A DNA stretch of 64,000 bases, taken from positions 8,754,001-8,818,000 of the forward strand of contig NC_045150.1 of assembly GCF_008831285.2 (NCBI RefSeq), in the 5' to 3' direction. How positions within the stretch are numbered: position 1 is the first letter of the stretch; the number at the start of each line of letters is the position of its first letter. Shown one piece after another: positions 36,484 to 47,124 of the stretch. The DNA comes from Nymphaea colorata. Lineage: Eukaryota > Streptophyta > Magnoliopsida > Nymphaeales > Nymphaeaceae. The notes below the pieces were generated by a model. It was not told where the DNA came from, searched no databases, and worked only from the letters and a program-made list of their open reading frames with translations. A program made the position numbers and the translations under genes.

Positions 36484-38578
36484 CTACCACATAAAACGAA
36501 CGAGAGAGCCCCCAAGTAAGCCTAACGCCATTTCCCCATATACACAAAAGCTTGCCCGGAAACCTAGCTCTCTGCACAACAACCACAGCACAGAGAACCC
36601 AAAACTTGGTTAAAAAACCAAAAACAGAGAACGATGAAGAATTCTCCTTAAAATACCATACTTACTAGGACACAAAACAAATTAAAATACCATACTTACT
36701 GGTGAACAGACGAATTGATAGACAGGGGAGGGAGAGCAACGGACGAAGAGAGAGACGAAACTTGAGAAAAAAGCTGGTGAGCGCGAAAGGGATGTGTGTG
36801 ACAGAGAGAGAGGGAGGAAACTCGATCAATGCGTTCGCATATTGTACTAATCTAACAGGAACAAACAACGGCCCAAAATCGGTTCCTCATCAGAGAGAGA
36901 GAGAGAGAGAGAGAGAACACGATACAGGAAGCAAGCATCCGTTTATGCGCTTCGTCCTCTCTTTCACAGGCCCGTTCCTTTCAATCACAGATTCACGAGT
37001 CACGGAAAAGTTTTTTACACCAACTTTTTGAATTGAAGATTAGACTCGGCCACCATGCTTTCGGATGACACAACACCAACACCACCAAAAGCTCAGCCAA
37101 GGTACTCAACTTCTGCCTTTTACGTTCTCTTCTCGCGAGCTGCTCAGGAAATGAGATTTCCCCGTGAAAAAGGAATTACCCAAGTAAAATCTGTTTCACC
37201 ATTGTTCCGCTACCTATTTTTCTGTGATCTTATGCTATTCTCAAGGGAAAGGCACCTGCCGACGAAACACAAAAAGTTGACGCCAAAAAGGAATGTACGT
37301 GGGAGCTAAGATTAAGATTTGAAATTTCCGGTGAAAAATACCTTCTATCATTGTGGTGTTCTAATATATTTTCTCACTTATCGTGCCTTGTTGCACTTGA
37401 CTAAGAAAAGTAGGAGAGCCAATAAATTTTTTGTATGTTCTGGGAAGTATGGTCTATTTGAAACGAATAAAGACAGTGTCCCTCTTTCTCTCTCTACATC
37501 CCATTCATGTGTGAGAGAAAGAGAGAGGGGGGATACTGTGGGAGAGGGAGCCCTTTCGGCCCGATCATGACAGACGGCGTTTTTTTTCATATATATATAT
37601 ATATATGATAACTAGTACCTTTAGAATTTTTGCCTCTGTTTTTGCTCCTCTCACCCAAGAAAAATGACATGGACATGACACATGATTGGATTTAGAGTGG
37701 CTTTTTTTGCATAATGGCCCATAATTCTACTTCTTCAAGCTACTTCACCAGCTGATTTGACCCTATGTTTTTTGGAGCTTTCTGATTCAGCAGTTTGTTG
37801 AGTTGAAGAAAAATATGCAAGTAGAACAATAGCACATGTCAAAGAGAAAACAAGAACATAAAGTAACGAACTTTTCCTTTTTTGAAACTTGAAGTAGTCA
37901 AGAGTGCTGCAGTGAGAGAGTTGAGTGTGGCGAAGAACATCTCAGGAAGTAAATGGGAGAAGTCAAAATTCAAACATAGACCAGGTACAGTTAGAAAACG
38001 AAAACCTAACCTTGTGTAGACCATAGCTCTCTAAAATTTTTAGTCGACCCATCTTGTATCATTTTGATCTTTTACATTTTATGAACCTCAACAGCTACTG
38101 TTATATATATATATCGACTAGAGTATAGAACTCATTAAGTGTGAGGATCCACGAAAACCATTATAGAAATATAAGAAAAAACTAGGATTATTAGTTTGTA
38201 AAATACATTATCTAAAAAAACTAGAATTATATAGTGATTGGTAGGTACCAAACCACTTGAATAAGAGATAAAAGTAGACCTCTTAAATTTATGTAAAAAG
38301 GTGTTTCAAAAAAATTGTGAACTTTATAATGTGTTTGGAAATAGTAATTTAATGCAAATCAAGTTTTAGTTAAAGTCATTTTTGTAAAAAAAAATGATCT
38401 TTATACTACCAAAATTTTGATGTTATAAGAGCTGTTCATTTTTTTACTTTTAAAATAACATTATTTAAGTAAGAAAATAATTAAATTAATACATGTTTCT
38501 CATCAAACCACTCTTAAGATCATATCTATAATGTCAAATTTCAAAAAAATATTTTAATAACTAATTTCAATAGGTCTG

Positions 38579-38581
<3 letters not shown>
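36484..38581. other. Upstream region of the DUF688 gene, then intergenic DNA
   Basis: Contains a (GA)n tract at about 36893-36914, common in plant 5' flanks, and an imperfect CT/GA inverted repeat at 37474-37540. A short (TA)n tract lies near 37591-37606. No other gene is supported. Confidence 0.5.
37474..37540. repeat. Inverted repeat of CT-rich and GA-rich arms
   Basis: cagtgtccctctttctctct on the left is mirrored by gagagaaagagagagg..gatactg on the right around a ~20-base loop. Confidence 0.6.

Positions 38582-38677
<96 letters not shown>
38582..38677. repeat. Compound (TA)n(GT)n microsatellite, 96 bp
   Basis: About 37 TA units then about 10 GT units; the longest simple repeat in the window. 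Confidence 0.97.
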
Positions 38678-39699
38678 AGACTCCCCTACCAGCTACCACT
38701 CAGATTTTCATAGTGAGATCTCAAAAAGAGTAATGATTGTATTCTGCTTTAAATGCCAAACGTCCTTGGACCCAGTCAATAAATTCATCCTGGCTACTGA
38801 AACATGAGGAACTGGTGTTACACATTTCGGACCCAATACATACCCTCATCAAATCCCCTCAATCTTATGATAGTAGCTATGCAGATCTGGATCTGCTTTC
38901 TTGACATCCCACACAGTCACAGTTCCAAAGGAACCTTACGAAACTTTTTCAGTCTTTCTTTTTTTCCTTTTCCTGGTTTTCTCTGGCGAAATTGGTAATC
39001 TTAGGGGTCTTTTAAATATTCCATGAATCAACCCCAAAGTTCAGCACAAATCACAAAACACTAAAATTAAGTATCTATGAATTTATTCTGATTTTTGAGA
39101 GAGGTTCATGAAAATACTAATATACGGGTTTAGAATCTTTTGATCAGGTCATACCCATTGGTCTCTACATGTTTAGTATTCACCTTGAAAGCAGTCAATA
39201 TGTCAAGATCCAAAAGCAGGCCAAGAGAAGAAGAGCCGAGCTGTTTAGAGGAGTCAAAGAAAGAAAGCCGAAACCTCCACCTTTTCCCCTATCCCCCAGG
39301 GTCCTAGCCTTGATTTTTCTTAGTTTATTTATTTATTCAATTTTTAGAAAAAAAAAAATCTTCAATTATGCAACCACACCGTCATAGTCTTTGAAATTTT
39401 GCATGTTTATGTGTTAGTCCACTTTGTAGCCTTTGAAAATGGTCTTTAATTAAAGAATGAAATCCAGTTGGGTAGAATCAAAGCCTTTTAAATTGGAGAA
39501 GTTAATGGAGTTCAACACTGAGAAAGCTATAATAAGGAACCCTGTTGGGTATGCTTGGATGACACCACAAATTAGATTCAAAGTCTAGTTTAGGGTTAAA
39601 ACCTAGTTCTAAAAAGTAATTAGTAGGTGTGAGGAAGGTTTTACTGATGCAACAAGCTGGGTTAAGCAAATAGCAGTATGGATGAAAAACAGGTTGTAA
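38678..39699. other. Intergenic, no gene recognised
   Basis: Only short frames, no domain or RNA gene seen. Confidence 0.4.
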
Positions 39700-39843
39700 T
39701 TGGACTTTGGGTAAGGCTGGGCACCAAACTGGGTTAAGCAATTACTCGTCCCGGCCTGACTCAAACCCCAAAAATATACACCGAGCCATCGGGTTGGCCC
39801 GACCAAGCCCGATTCTACCCGATAAGTCATTTTTAATATTACT

Positions 39844-39876
<33 letters not shown>

Positions 39877-40010
39877 TGTTATGATTAATTATATTTATGT
39901 ATTATTTTATATTAAAAAATATTTTTTATGCTAGTCGGGCTAACCTGGGTTTCGGGTGTCAGGCGGGGGCCTGGGCCACGGTCACGGGCTGTGACCCGAT
40001 GCCCTGCCTA
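39700..40010 (+). mobile_element. MITE-like element with GC-rich ends and AT-rich core
   Basis: GC-rich flanks made of cccgacc/gggccc-type words (39757-39830 and 39940-40010) surround an AT-rich core with a (TA)n tract and tgattaattatatttatgta...tatattaaaaaatatttttt. The same core occurs in reverse complement at 46270-46330, so this is a dispersed family. Boundaries are approximate. Confidence 0.6.
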
Positions 40011-40045
40011 GTTTTGAGCCTCCAAATGTCTCAACAAACCGATAA

Positions 40046-40190
40046 ACAAAAGAGAGAGAGAGAGAGAAAGACTCGAACCCTTGTCCTGAAAGCCTGTAGG
40101 AGTTCACCCTCACGTTCATGCGGATCGAACCTAAGACATGCTGTTGGTAGGTCTGACCAGCTACACTAGGCTAGCTCGTTATGAGCTTAC
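40046..40190 (-). mobile_element. tRNA-derived SINE-like sequence
   Basis: On the minus strand the sequence reads gctcataacgagctagccta, with an A-box-like TAGCCTAGTGTAGCTGG (40157-40173) and a B-box-like GGTTCGATCC (40122-40131) about 40 bases later, then a second GGGTTCGAGT and a CT-rich tail. The spacing and order fit an internal pol III promoter of a SINE. There is no cloverleaf and no CCA-type end, so it is not a tRNA gene. The boundaries are estimates. Confidence 0.45.
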
Positions 40191-41606
40191 CTCCACAGAC
40201 AGGGAACACTCTATCAACGATTTATTCAATCGCAAAGAATCCACTGAATTAAGTACAACGATGTTACAATGCAAACGGAGAAGACTCCAATATATAAACG
40301 TACAGGGTTAGAGTGTGAAAGAGAAAAGGCACATCTCGTTATAGTTGTGCAACAGACTCGCAAGTGAGAGGTTTTACATCATAATTCATAGGCGTACACT
40401 TCCTTATTGTCTTATCATTTTCTTATTTTTCTTTGCAACAGCTTCTGATGAGGATGACAACGACCATTCCTTCTAGGTTCTTCACTTTTCCTTCTTTAGC
40501 TTGATGACGCCAACTAGCACTGCAGGGACTCTTCTTGTCGTCATCTTCATTTTCGAACTTAGCAGGATATGGAAATCTTTCATATCCATTAGAATGAAGA
40601 ATCAACAACACAATACTGTACATGCCATCTATCTTTCGCTCCAATTAGTAGCGGAGCTACTGTGTGACTAGCGTGCGCCACTACCCATGCCAACACTTGA
40701 AATCTTTTATTGTGAGTGCGCTCGACTTAGGTTCAACCACATCTTGTACTTTTCACGCCTAAGCCAGTGCCTGGCAAGCGCTCATCCTTCTAAGCTAGAG
40801 ACAGGTTAATACCCCTTAACCAAAATTTTCTGGCTCGAGTCTCCACAGAAGCCAAGCTTCTCCTGCTTTTGGAGCTTGCTCCCTAAAATCGGAAGACGAG
40901 CTTTGCTTTGATGATTTGATGATAATGTAGGCAGTCCGCTGGTTTGATTTAAGGTGTTTGGTGTCCAATTCTTTTCTGCAAAATCTTTCTCTAACAAACT
41001 GATAATTGATTTGGATAGGTTCATGTCTGATGATGAAAACGGGCCCCGTTTGCTAAATGTACAAGCTACTAATCTGGCCGCATGCAGTCGCAGTATTTAA
41101 AATGAACTTTCTTGACACAAATTTCAGTATCATGAAAGTTGAGACTCAAGTCAATTTGCAAGCATGGGGTTTAAGCTGAACGGGCTGTCGAAAGTTCTTA
41201 TCATTTGTTTTGGGATTATGGCCAATGACTTTTTCATGTTTCTTCGCATTTTCCTGTTTCTGTGGTTTCTCCATCTTCCTTTGCACGTGATCTTCTCTTC
41301 GGACCATTGGCAAGTCTAAGCATTAATGATTTATTTGGTGCACATGGTTATGCATATTCTGGTAGCAGATTTGGATCACTCACAATAATGATGTCTCCTT
41401 TTGTGGTGCGTGTTTTGATTTTCACAATTCTTTACACGTAAATCGGAGATTCTAGCTATCATGAAGGTTTTTTTTGCCACAAATGTTGTTTCTCCTTCTT
41501 CTCTGCTGCTTGTTTTTTATTTTTATTGTTGTATCTTTTTTCAGGCTGTACGGTAGCAACCATTACTCTTTGTATGTTTTTTCGTTTTTTGTTTAATGCA
41601 CATTCT

Positions 41607-41646
<40 letters not shown>

Positions 41647-42351
41647 ACGGCTTATGGTATATGCAAAGATGGTTTTTTTTATGTTTTTGGCATTAATTGT
41701 AAAACATTTTGCCATCCGACTGGCATATATAATATATGTGCACGACAAAAAATGGTTCACCAAATGCTTGCAAATTCCTCTATCTGATTTTTTTTTTTCA
41801 TTTTGCTTTTTTTTAATGATTAAGAAGCCTTTTTTCAGATTGAACCCCTAAATGCAAATAAATAGAAGATGTAGAACTCCCTGTTCTTTCGAAAACAGAT
41901 GGTCGCTAGTTTGGGAAAGCAAGTCTTTTAGGATTAATTAAAACAATCTATGTGACAACCATTACTCGTTTTTCTTTTTTTCTGTTTTCTTCTCGCGAAT
42001 CTCTTGGAGCCTTTGAGGATTATGGCAGATTTATGGGTTTCTTGATCGACTTGGGCGATTGTTGATCAATCTTGGTAGTGTGGTAGTTCTGTTGGGGTTC
42101 TTAGAAATGAGGGTTGGGTATTTGCATGTCGCCTTATTGTGATAGGTGGATTATTTCATGCAGAAATCTGCTGGAAACCGCGATCAAGACCGGAAATTAT
42201 TAATCAATGCAGACATTTTCTGTACCAGCATGTCGATTCCGAACATCTGTCGTCCTTCTCATCTTGAAGGATATCTTGTAATGGATGCTTTAGACCATGA
42301 AGCTGGTGGATTGTATTAAAAAGACACATAAAGTAAGCTAGAGACAGCTTT
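40191..42351. other. Intergenic, no gene recognised
   Basis: Contains a (TA)n(TG)n tract at 41611-41646 and T-rich stretches. No coding exon is supported. Confidence 0.45.
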
Positions 42352-42353
42352 AG

Positions 42354-42757
42354 GCTTTGTTTGGAGGGAAGGAAAGTAAGGGGTAGAAAGGAAAGGAAAG
42401 AGAATGAAAAAGAAAGAGAATAGAAAGGAAAAGAAATGAAAGAAGTGACTATAAAACTTGTTTGGATAAAAAGAAAAGGAAATTACTTTACAATAATACC
42501 TCCAACATTCAAAATGTTTAAAAAATAAAGAGAGGTATAGATGGTAGAAAGAAACAGAAGTTTCATTTCCTCCTCAATCCGTTCAATTTTGGAGGGATTA
42601 GATTTACATTACATTTTCCTTTCCTTTCTCTCCCTTTGCAACCAAACAAACTTTTAAATTTTCTTCTATTTCCCTCATTTCTATTTAATCAACCAAACAA
42701 GTGATCGATTGTTGAATCCCTCCCTTGTCCTCCATTTCCCTCCAACCAAACAGGGCC
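42354..42757. mobile_element. MITE-like element with purine-rich and pyrimidine-rich halves
   Basis: The left end GGCTTTGTTTGG-AGGGAAGG is mirrored by ccctccaaccaaacagggcc on the right (reverse complement GGCCCTGTTTGGTTGGAGGG). The first ~130 bases are almost all purines (ggaaagg/aaagaga words), while the last ~200 are rich in ttcctttcc/ccctcc words, so the strand asymmetry follows the inverted structure. The CTGTTTGGTTGG terminal word is common in plant non-autonomous DNA transposons. A target duplication was not identified. Confidence 0.65.
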
Positions 42758-42889
42758 TTGAATGAGTAGAGTCCTTCTGCAGCAACCGGCACTTATGCTA
42801 GGATCCGGTGAAGACCAGCCTCTTGATGGCATAAAGACTGCAGCTACAACTCTTGCATAAAGGAGGAATGTTTCAATAGAGTTTCATGA

Positions 42890-43535
42890 TATAATACCTC
42901 ATTTTGAGAGATTTAGTCTTTTATTGAAAATTAAAAATTGTCAGATATTTCAAAGGCTCATCAAAAGAGTTATTAATTAATTGGTTATCCTAGTTCCTAA
43001 CCTTTTTTGGGTTGAAATTGAAACTGTTAAAAGACGAGTTGGGATCTATCGGACTAGCTGCTAGTGAAACGCCTCAATCCATTCCCAATCTCAAGCTTTT
43101 GGTCTGACATATCCCAACCCCCTTTCCTAATAGTTTCGGTTTCAGCCCGAAAAAAACTATAAACAAGGACTACCAATCACTTAAACAAGCTTCTTTATAA
43201 ATCATTGAAGATCTCTCATAATTTTTAATACGGGACTAAACTTTTGAAATGTTACAGACATAGTTCAATGTAGGAGGTGACATCTTCATTTTAGTGGTAT
43301 CAATACATGATTCAACACTCAAACTTGGAGTCCTACACTCATGAACGTGTGCCTTAAAGGGAGTGGATTGTAATGGCTCATTTTCAAAAGTTTGGTCACG
43401 TATCTAAGTTTGTGAGGAATCTTAGAGTACTCATAAAATGGATTGTTAAGTAGTTGGTTATTCTGATTTCTTTTGGTTGCATCGAAGCTGGCAGGGGCGA
43501 GATAGGATCAATCAAACTAGGGGCTTGAGCCTTGT
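42890..43535. mobile_element. Cluster of three TRIM-family LTRs in mixed orientation
   Basis: Three copies related to the LTRs at 17794-18197 are present: 42890-43050 (+), 43256 down to about 43085 (-), and 43369 to about 43535 (+). Before the third lie a tggtatca word at 43295-43302, matching the start of a tRNA-Met primer site, and a purine-rich aaagggagtgg just ahead of the LTR, at the same spacing (~74 bp) as in the complete element. The first two copies form an inverted pair. Ends are approximate. Confidence 0.6.
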
Positions 43536-45373
43536 GGAAGTGAGTCGGGTCATTTGAGATGAAACATATGCACATGCCGTTGGAGCTAATCCTGTACACC
43601 TTTCACTAGCCTCAATGAGGATGCCTAGAGGATATTCTTCAAGTGTAGAAGTTGTATTGCAATTGTAAGGAACTATTTTTTGTTGATATGCATGTTCATT
43701 TCTATTGTAGTTGGAAGTGGGTTCGTACACGATGGGTAATTTTATCTCTACTTTTTTTGGCATGTTGATTGCATTTGTTGTTGTGTGCATGCTTTTAGGG
43801 ACAAGTGCATAGTTCCTATGTGACTATTAAATAGAAGTATATGTTCTAATAATTGTGACTAATTCATATTTATTAATACTAGCGAATGATTAGCTTTTAA
43901 CATGTCCTAAGAGTCACGGCATCTCACGTATAAATGATTACTATCAGTCAATTACTTAGTTATGGCGCTGCATCGGACTAGATATCACATTTATGGTTGA
44001 AAACTTAACTGCATGAATCTATTATAAACACATGAATGGCATCACTATGATGCTTTATAGGATAAGTTCTATGACCAGAAAAAGAGTTTGGCTCTTGGTT
44101 CTACCTAGGCTTGGGCAGTTGAGGGAGCTAGAAAAATGGGTTAGAGGGCACTCGTTTAAAAATACTCATATCTGGTGGGACACTTATATATGTATATATA
44201 TATAAAGGATAAATATTTAAATTAGATTTCAAATCCATGTTTTTTACACTAAAGCATGAATTTGAAATGCATGTTGTGGGGTGGATGTTGATATCCACAG
44301 TTTGAATCATGAATTTGAGATTCCTTCATATCTGTGGTCTGTGGGGAATCAAATGCTGCCTTAGGGTCAAAGTTTGATGAAGTTGTCTGAGGAAGGTGGA
44401 GATGTTTCTTAGAATTCAGAGTTTGATCCTTCTGCATGAGTTTTCGTTTCTTTCCTGTTGTTGCTGCTGTCAATCGTTTCTCTAGATAAATGGAAGGGAG
44501 CCAAAATCCCAGGAGAGTTGCATTAGAAATCCTTCTATCTGCTGCATATTTTTCATTCCATGGACCAAATTGTTTTCATACTAGAAAGATTGTGCGAGAG
44601 AGAAAAAGATAACCTGATTCTTCATCTGCATAGTGCTAAGGGCTATTGCATCATGAATTCATCAGTAACCACAGTGCCTGAATGGAGCCAAACTGATACA
44701 GAAGCCAGCTGACCATGGTTAACTTATTTTCAGAGTAGTCCGACAGGTCTTCAGCTATTTTTGTCATTTTTTCCTATTGTGTTGCCAGTTGAAAATTATT
44801 CATGTTGTCGTTTTCTTATACTGTTTACACTATTATTATTCAAGATTTATCTTGTTCAAAATTTAGTCATGTGACTATGGGTAGCCGTTGGCTCCTTGTT
44901 TGGAGTTTTCTTCTGGAGATATGAAGAAAAATTTTAAAAATGAGGTCCATTTTCTTTATTCTTAGAAACGAGGGCCAAAAATCAAAGCCCTTTAAATTAA
45001 ATTCTGTGCTACCTGTGGGCCCCAGGTAGCACAAAAGTAAAACTTCAATAAATAAAAGTTTATTCAACTCAACAGCCCATGGTCCTCTGTCTTGACGCTG
45101 TGTATCAAATGGGGATCAGATTACTAATTGAATCTTATTTTCTTCCATGGAGATGTTTAAATGGATACGGAATTGGATAGGGGATGCAAAGAGGTATAGC
45201 ATTTACTATTATAAAAAAATTTCTGATTCGAACTTGGACTTGGATTTGAAGTTATAAACTCAATCCAGATCTACGAAGCATAAGTTCCTCAAATTCAAAT
45301 GTAGATGACTTTTGGCTGAAAATTTTCATTCCATATCTGAATTCCCTTACTATGTCGATCCTTTTTCCTTTAG
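43536..45373. other. Intergenic with transposon-like fragments, no gene recognised
   Basis: Around 44210-44370 there are aaatttgaaatg/catttcaaa-type words like MITE arms, without clear ends. Open frames here are short and lack motifs. Confidence 0.4.
45006..45032. repeat. Perfect hairpin, 10-bp arms
   Basis: GTGCTACCTG (45006-45015) and CAGGTAGCAC (45023-45032) are exact reverse complements around tgggccc. Confidence 0.85.
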
Positions 45374-45583
45374 GTTGTGTTTGTTTCACTGCAAATCTCA
45401 GATTCGTGGTGATTTGAGATCCCTAGTTTTAAAGTCGGATCTCCACCCTCCTCTCTTCCCTTTCGATCTAACTGTAAAATTTATGCTTTTTAAACAATAG
45501 CATGAATTTAAAATCCTTGCTATTGAAATATCTCCTTTATTTATGCAGCTTTGGATCTTAGATCTGAGGCTATCAAATGCAAC
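45374..45583. mobile_element. MITE-like element, about 210 bp
   Basis: The left end GGTTGTGTTTG and the right end CTATCAAATGCAACC (reverse complement GGTTGCATTTG) match over 11 bases with two differences, and both are followed inward by aaatctcagat/cagatctaagatcc words. No reliable target duplication was seen. Confidence 0.5.
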
Positions 45584-46149
45584 CGTAAAGTGTAGTTATA
45601 TGTGCATAAGGGACTCAATAATAAGATAGTTCTTCGTCAGATTCATTGACATCTCTGTGTATATTGGATCGGGAACCAACATCATAGATACACACTTCCG
45701 AGACCGAACTGAGTGCACGGTCCCACATCTCTTTGACATTGAAAAAACAGTAGGGAGAGAGCGGTTTGATCTGTTTTGGCGTTCAAATCCGTTCAAATCA
45801 CCATAACACCTAAAACTTTTTGTCCTCCATAAATATCATTGGAGAAAAATCTCTTTGGCTGAAAATTCCTTTTCATGTGAGAGGCATCCAATTAACCTAA
45901 AAGGGTTGTTCTAGCCGTGTATGAACACGTGAATTTCACCTGCCTCTTATTGTACTTCTTTCTCCTCATCTACATCTCAAACTAGTGTTGTTTGAAATCC
46001 ATTAGGTAGTGTTTGATTACCATGGATATGAGATCTCACACATTGCATCAAATTGTTGTTTGCAACCTTTAGTGGAGTCAGAAAAATTGGTTGAAGAACA
46101 CTGGATTAATGTTTAAAGATGTCGATTTAAAAATAAAGAAACTTTAAGG

Positions 46150-46495
46150 AATTGGTATGGGCAACTGCTAAGGCCTACTCGACGCCCAGGCCTGCCCGAC
46201 ATCTAAAACTAGAGCCAGGGTCTGACCCAATTCAAAAAACCTGAGCCCGGCCCGGGCTTGGCCCGATTACATTAGAAAGATATTTTTTAATATAAAACAA
46301 TACATAAAAATAATTAATGGTAATAAAATATTATAAAATATATATAAATTAATAAAAAATTAAAAAAAATCATTATCGAGCTCGATCTGAACTTATCGGG
46401 CCCACCTTGGGCTGGCCTGATAACAAAGCCCAGTTCACATTTTGTCAGGTCCAAGCTTGGGCCCGAGTCTGACCGAGTACCAGGTATGGTGAACG
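46150..46495 (-). mobile_element. Second copy of the GC-ended, AT-core MITE family
   Basis: GC-rich flanks (words such as gcccggcccgggcttgg) surround an AT-rich core with aaagatattttttaatataa...aaataattaatgg, the reverse complement of the core at 39850-39925. Orientation is opposite to that copy. Confidence 0.6.
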
Positions 46496-47124
46496 CCCTC
46501 CACCCGTAATTGAATGGAGAGTCTACCGGCCAAGACAATAGATTAAAGGACTGCAATTTTATATGGAGTGAAAATATTTTAAAAACAAAAAATGTTTTAA
46601 ACAGGAAATCCGCCGTGGGTCCCATAAAACGCGGATTTCAGATCCCCTCCTAAGAAAAAAACAAACACGCCCTCAACAATTGTTTTTATATCTAGCTTTT
46701 TCATATATTTTTCATTAACAATGACAGTAATTATGGGAAAAATTTGGCAAAAAAGTGCTTTAATAAATAAAACCCTTTTTAGGAAAAAAGCAATATAAAA
46801 CATCTGCATAGATGCACTTCTAAAGTATATAGAACATACAAAAATATACAAAGTCTTGGCCTATTATTAAATAGCCCACCAACTCCAACGAATATTCTGC
46901 TATATAAAATCCAGTAAAACCTATTCTCATGGAGTATCATGCCAAACATAACTTAGATAAGAAAACAACATTCTTAAGAAAACACTTACGACATAGCTAA
47001 ATAGCAGAGGAGCGCATTTCAATTATTTCATACCATTTCCCCAAGACATAAACATTCAATGAGAAACAGTAAAGAAAGGGCCTTCAATGAAGCCAAAGAA
47101 ACCTCGTCGAAGATCTTCACTATC
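46496..47124. other. Intergenic / 3' flank of the PNGase A-like pseudogene
   Basis: AT-rich, no gene seen. Confidence 0.45.

Noticed and set aside
35510..36613. Long plus-strand frames, one Ser-rich
   Set aside because: They are antisense shadows of exon 1 of the DUF688 gene; the poly-Ser part mirrors its acidic run.
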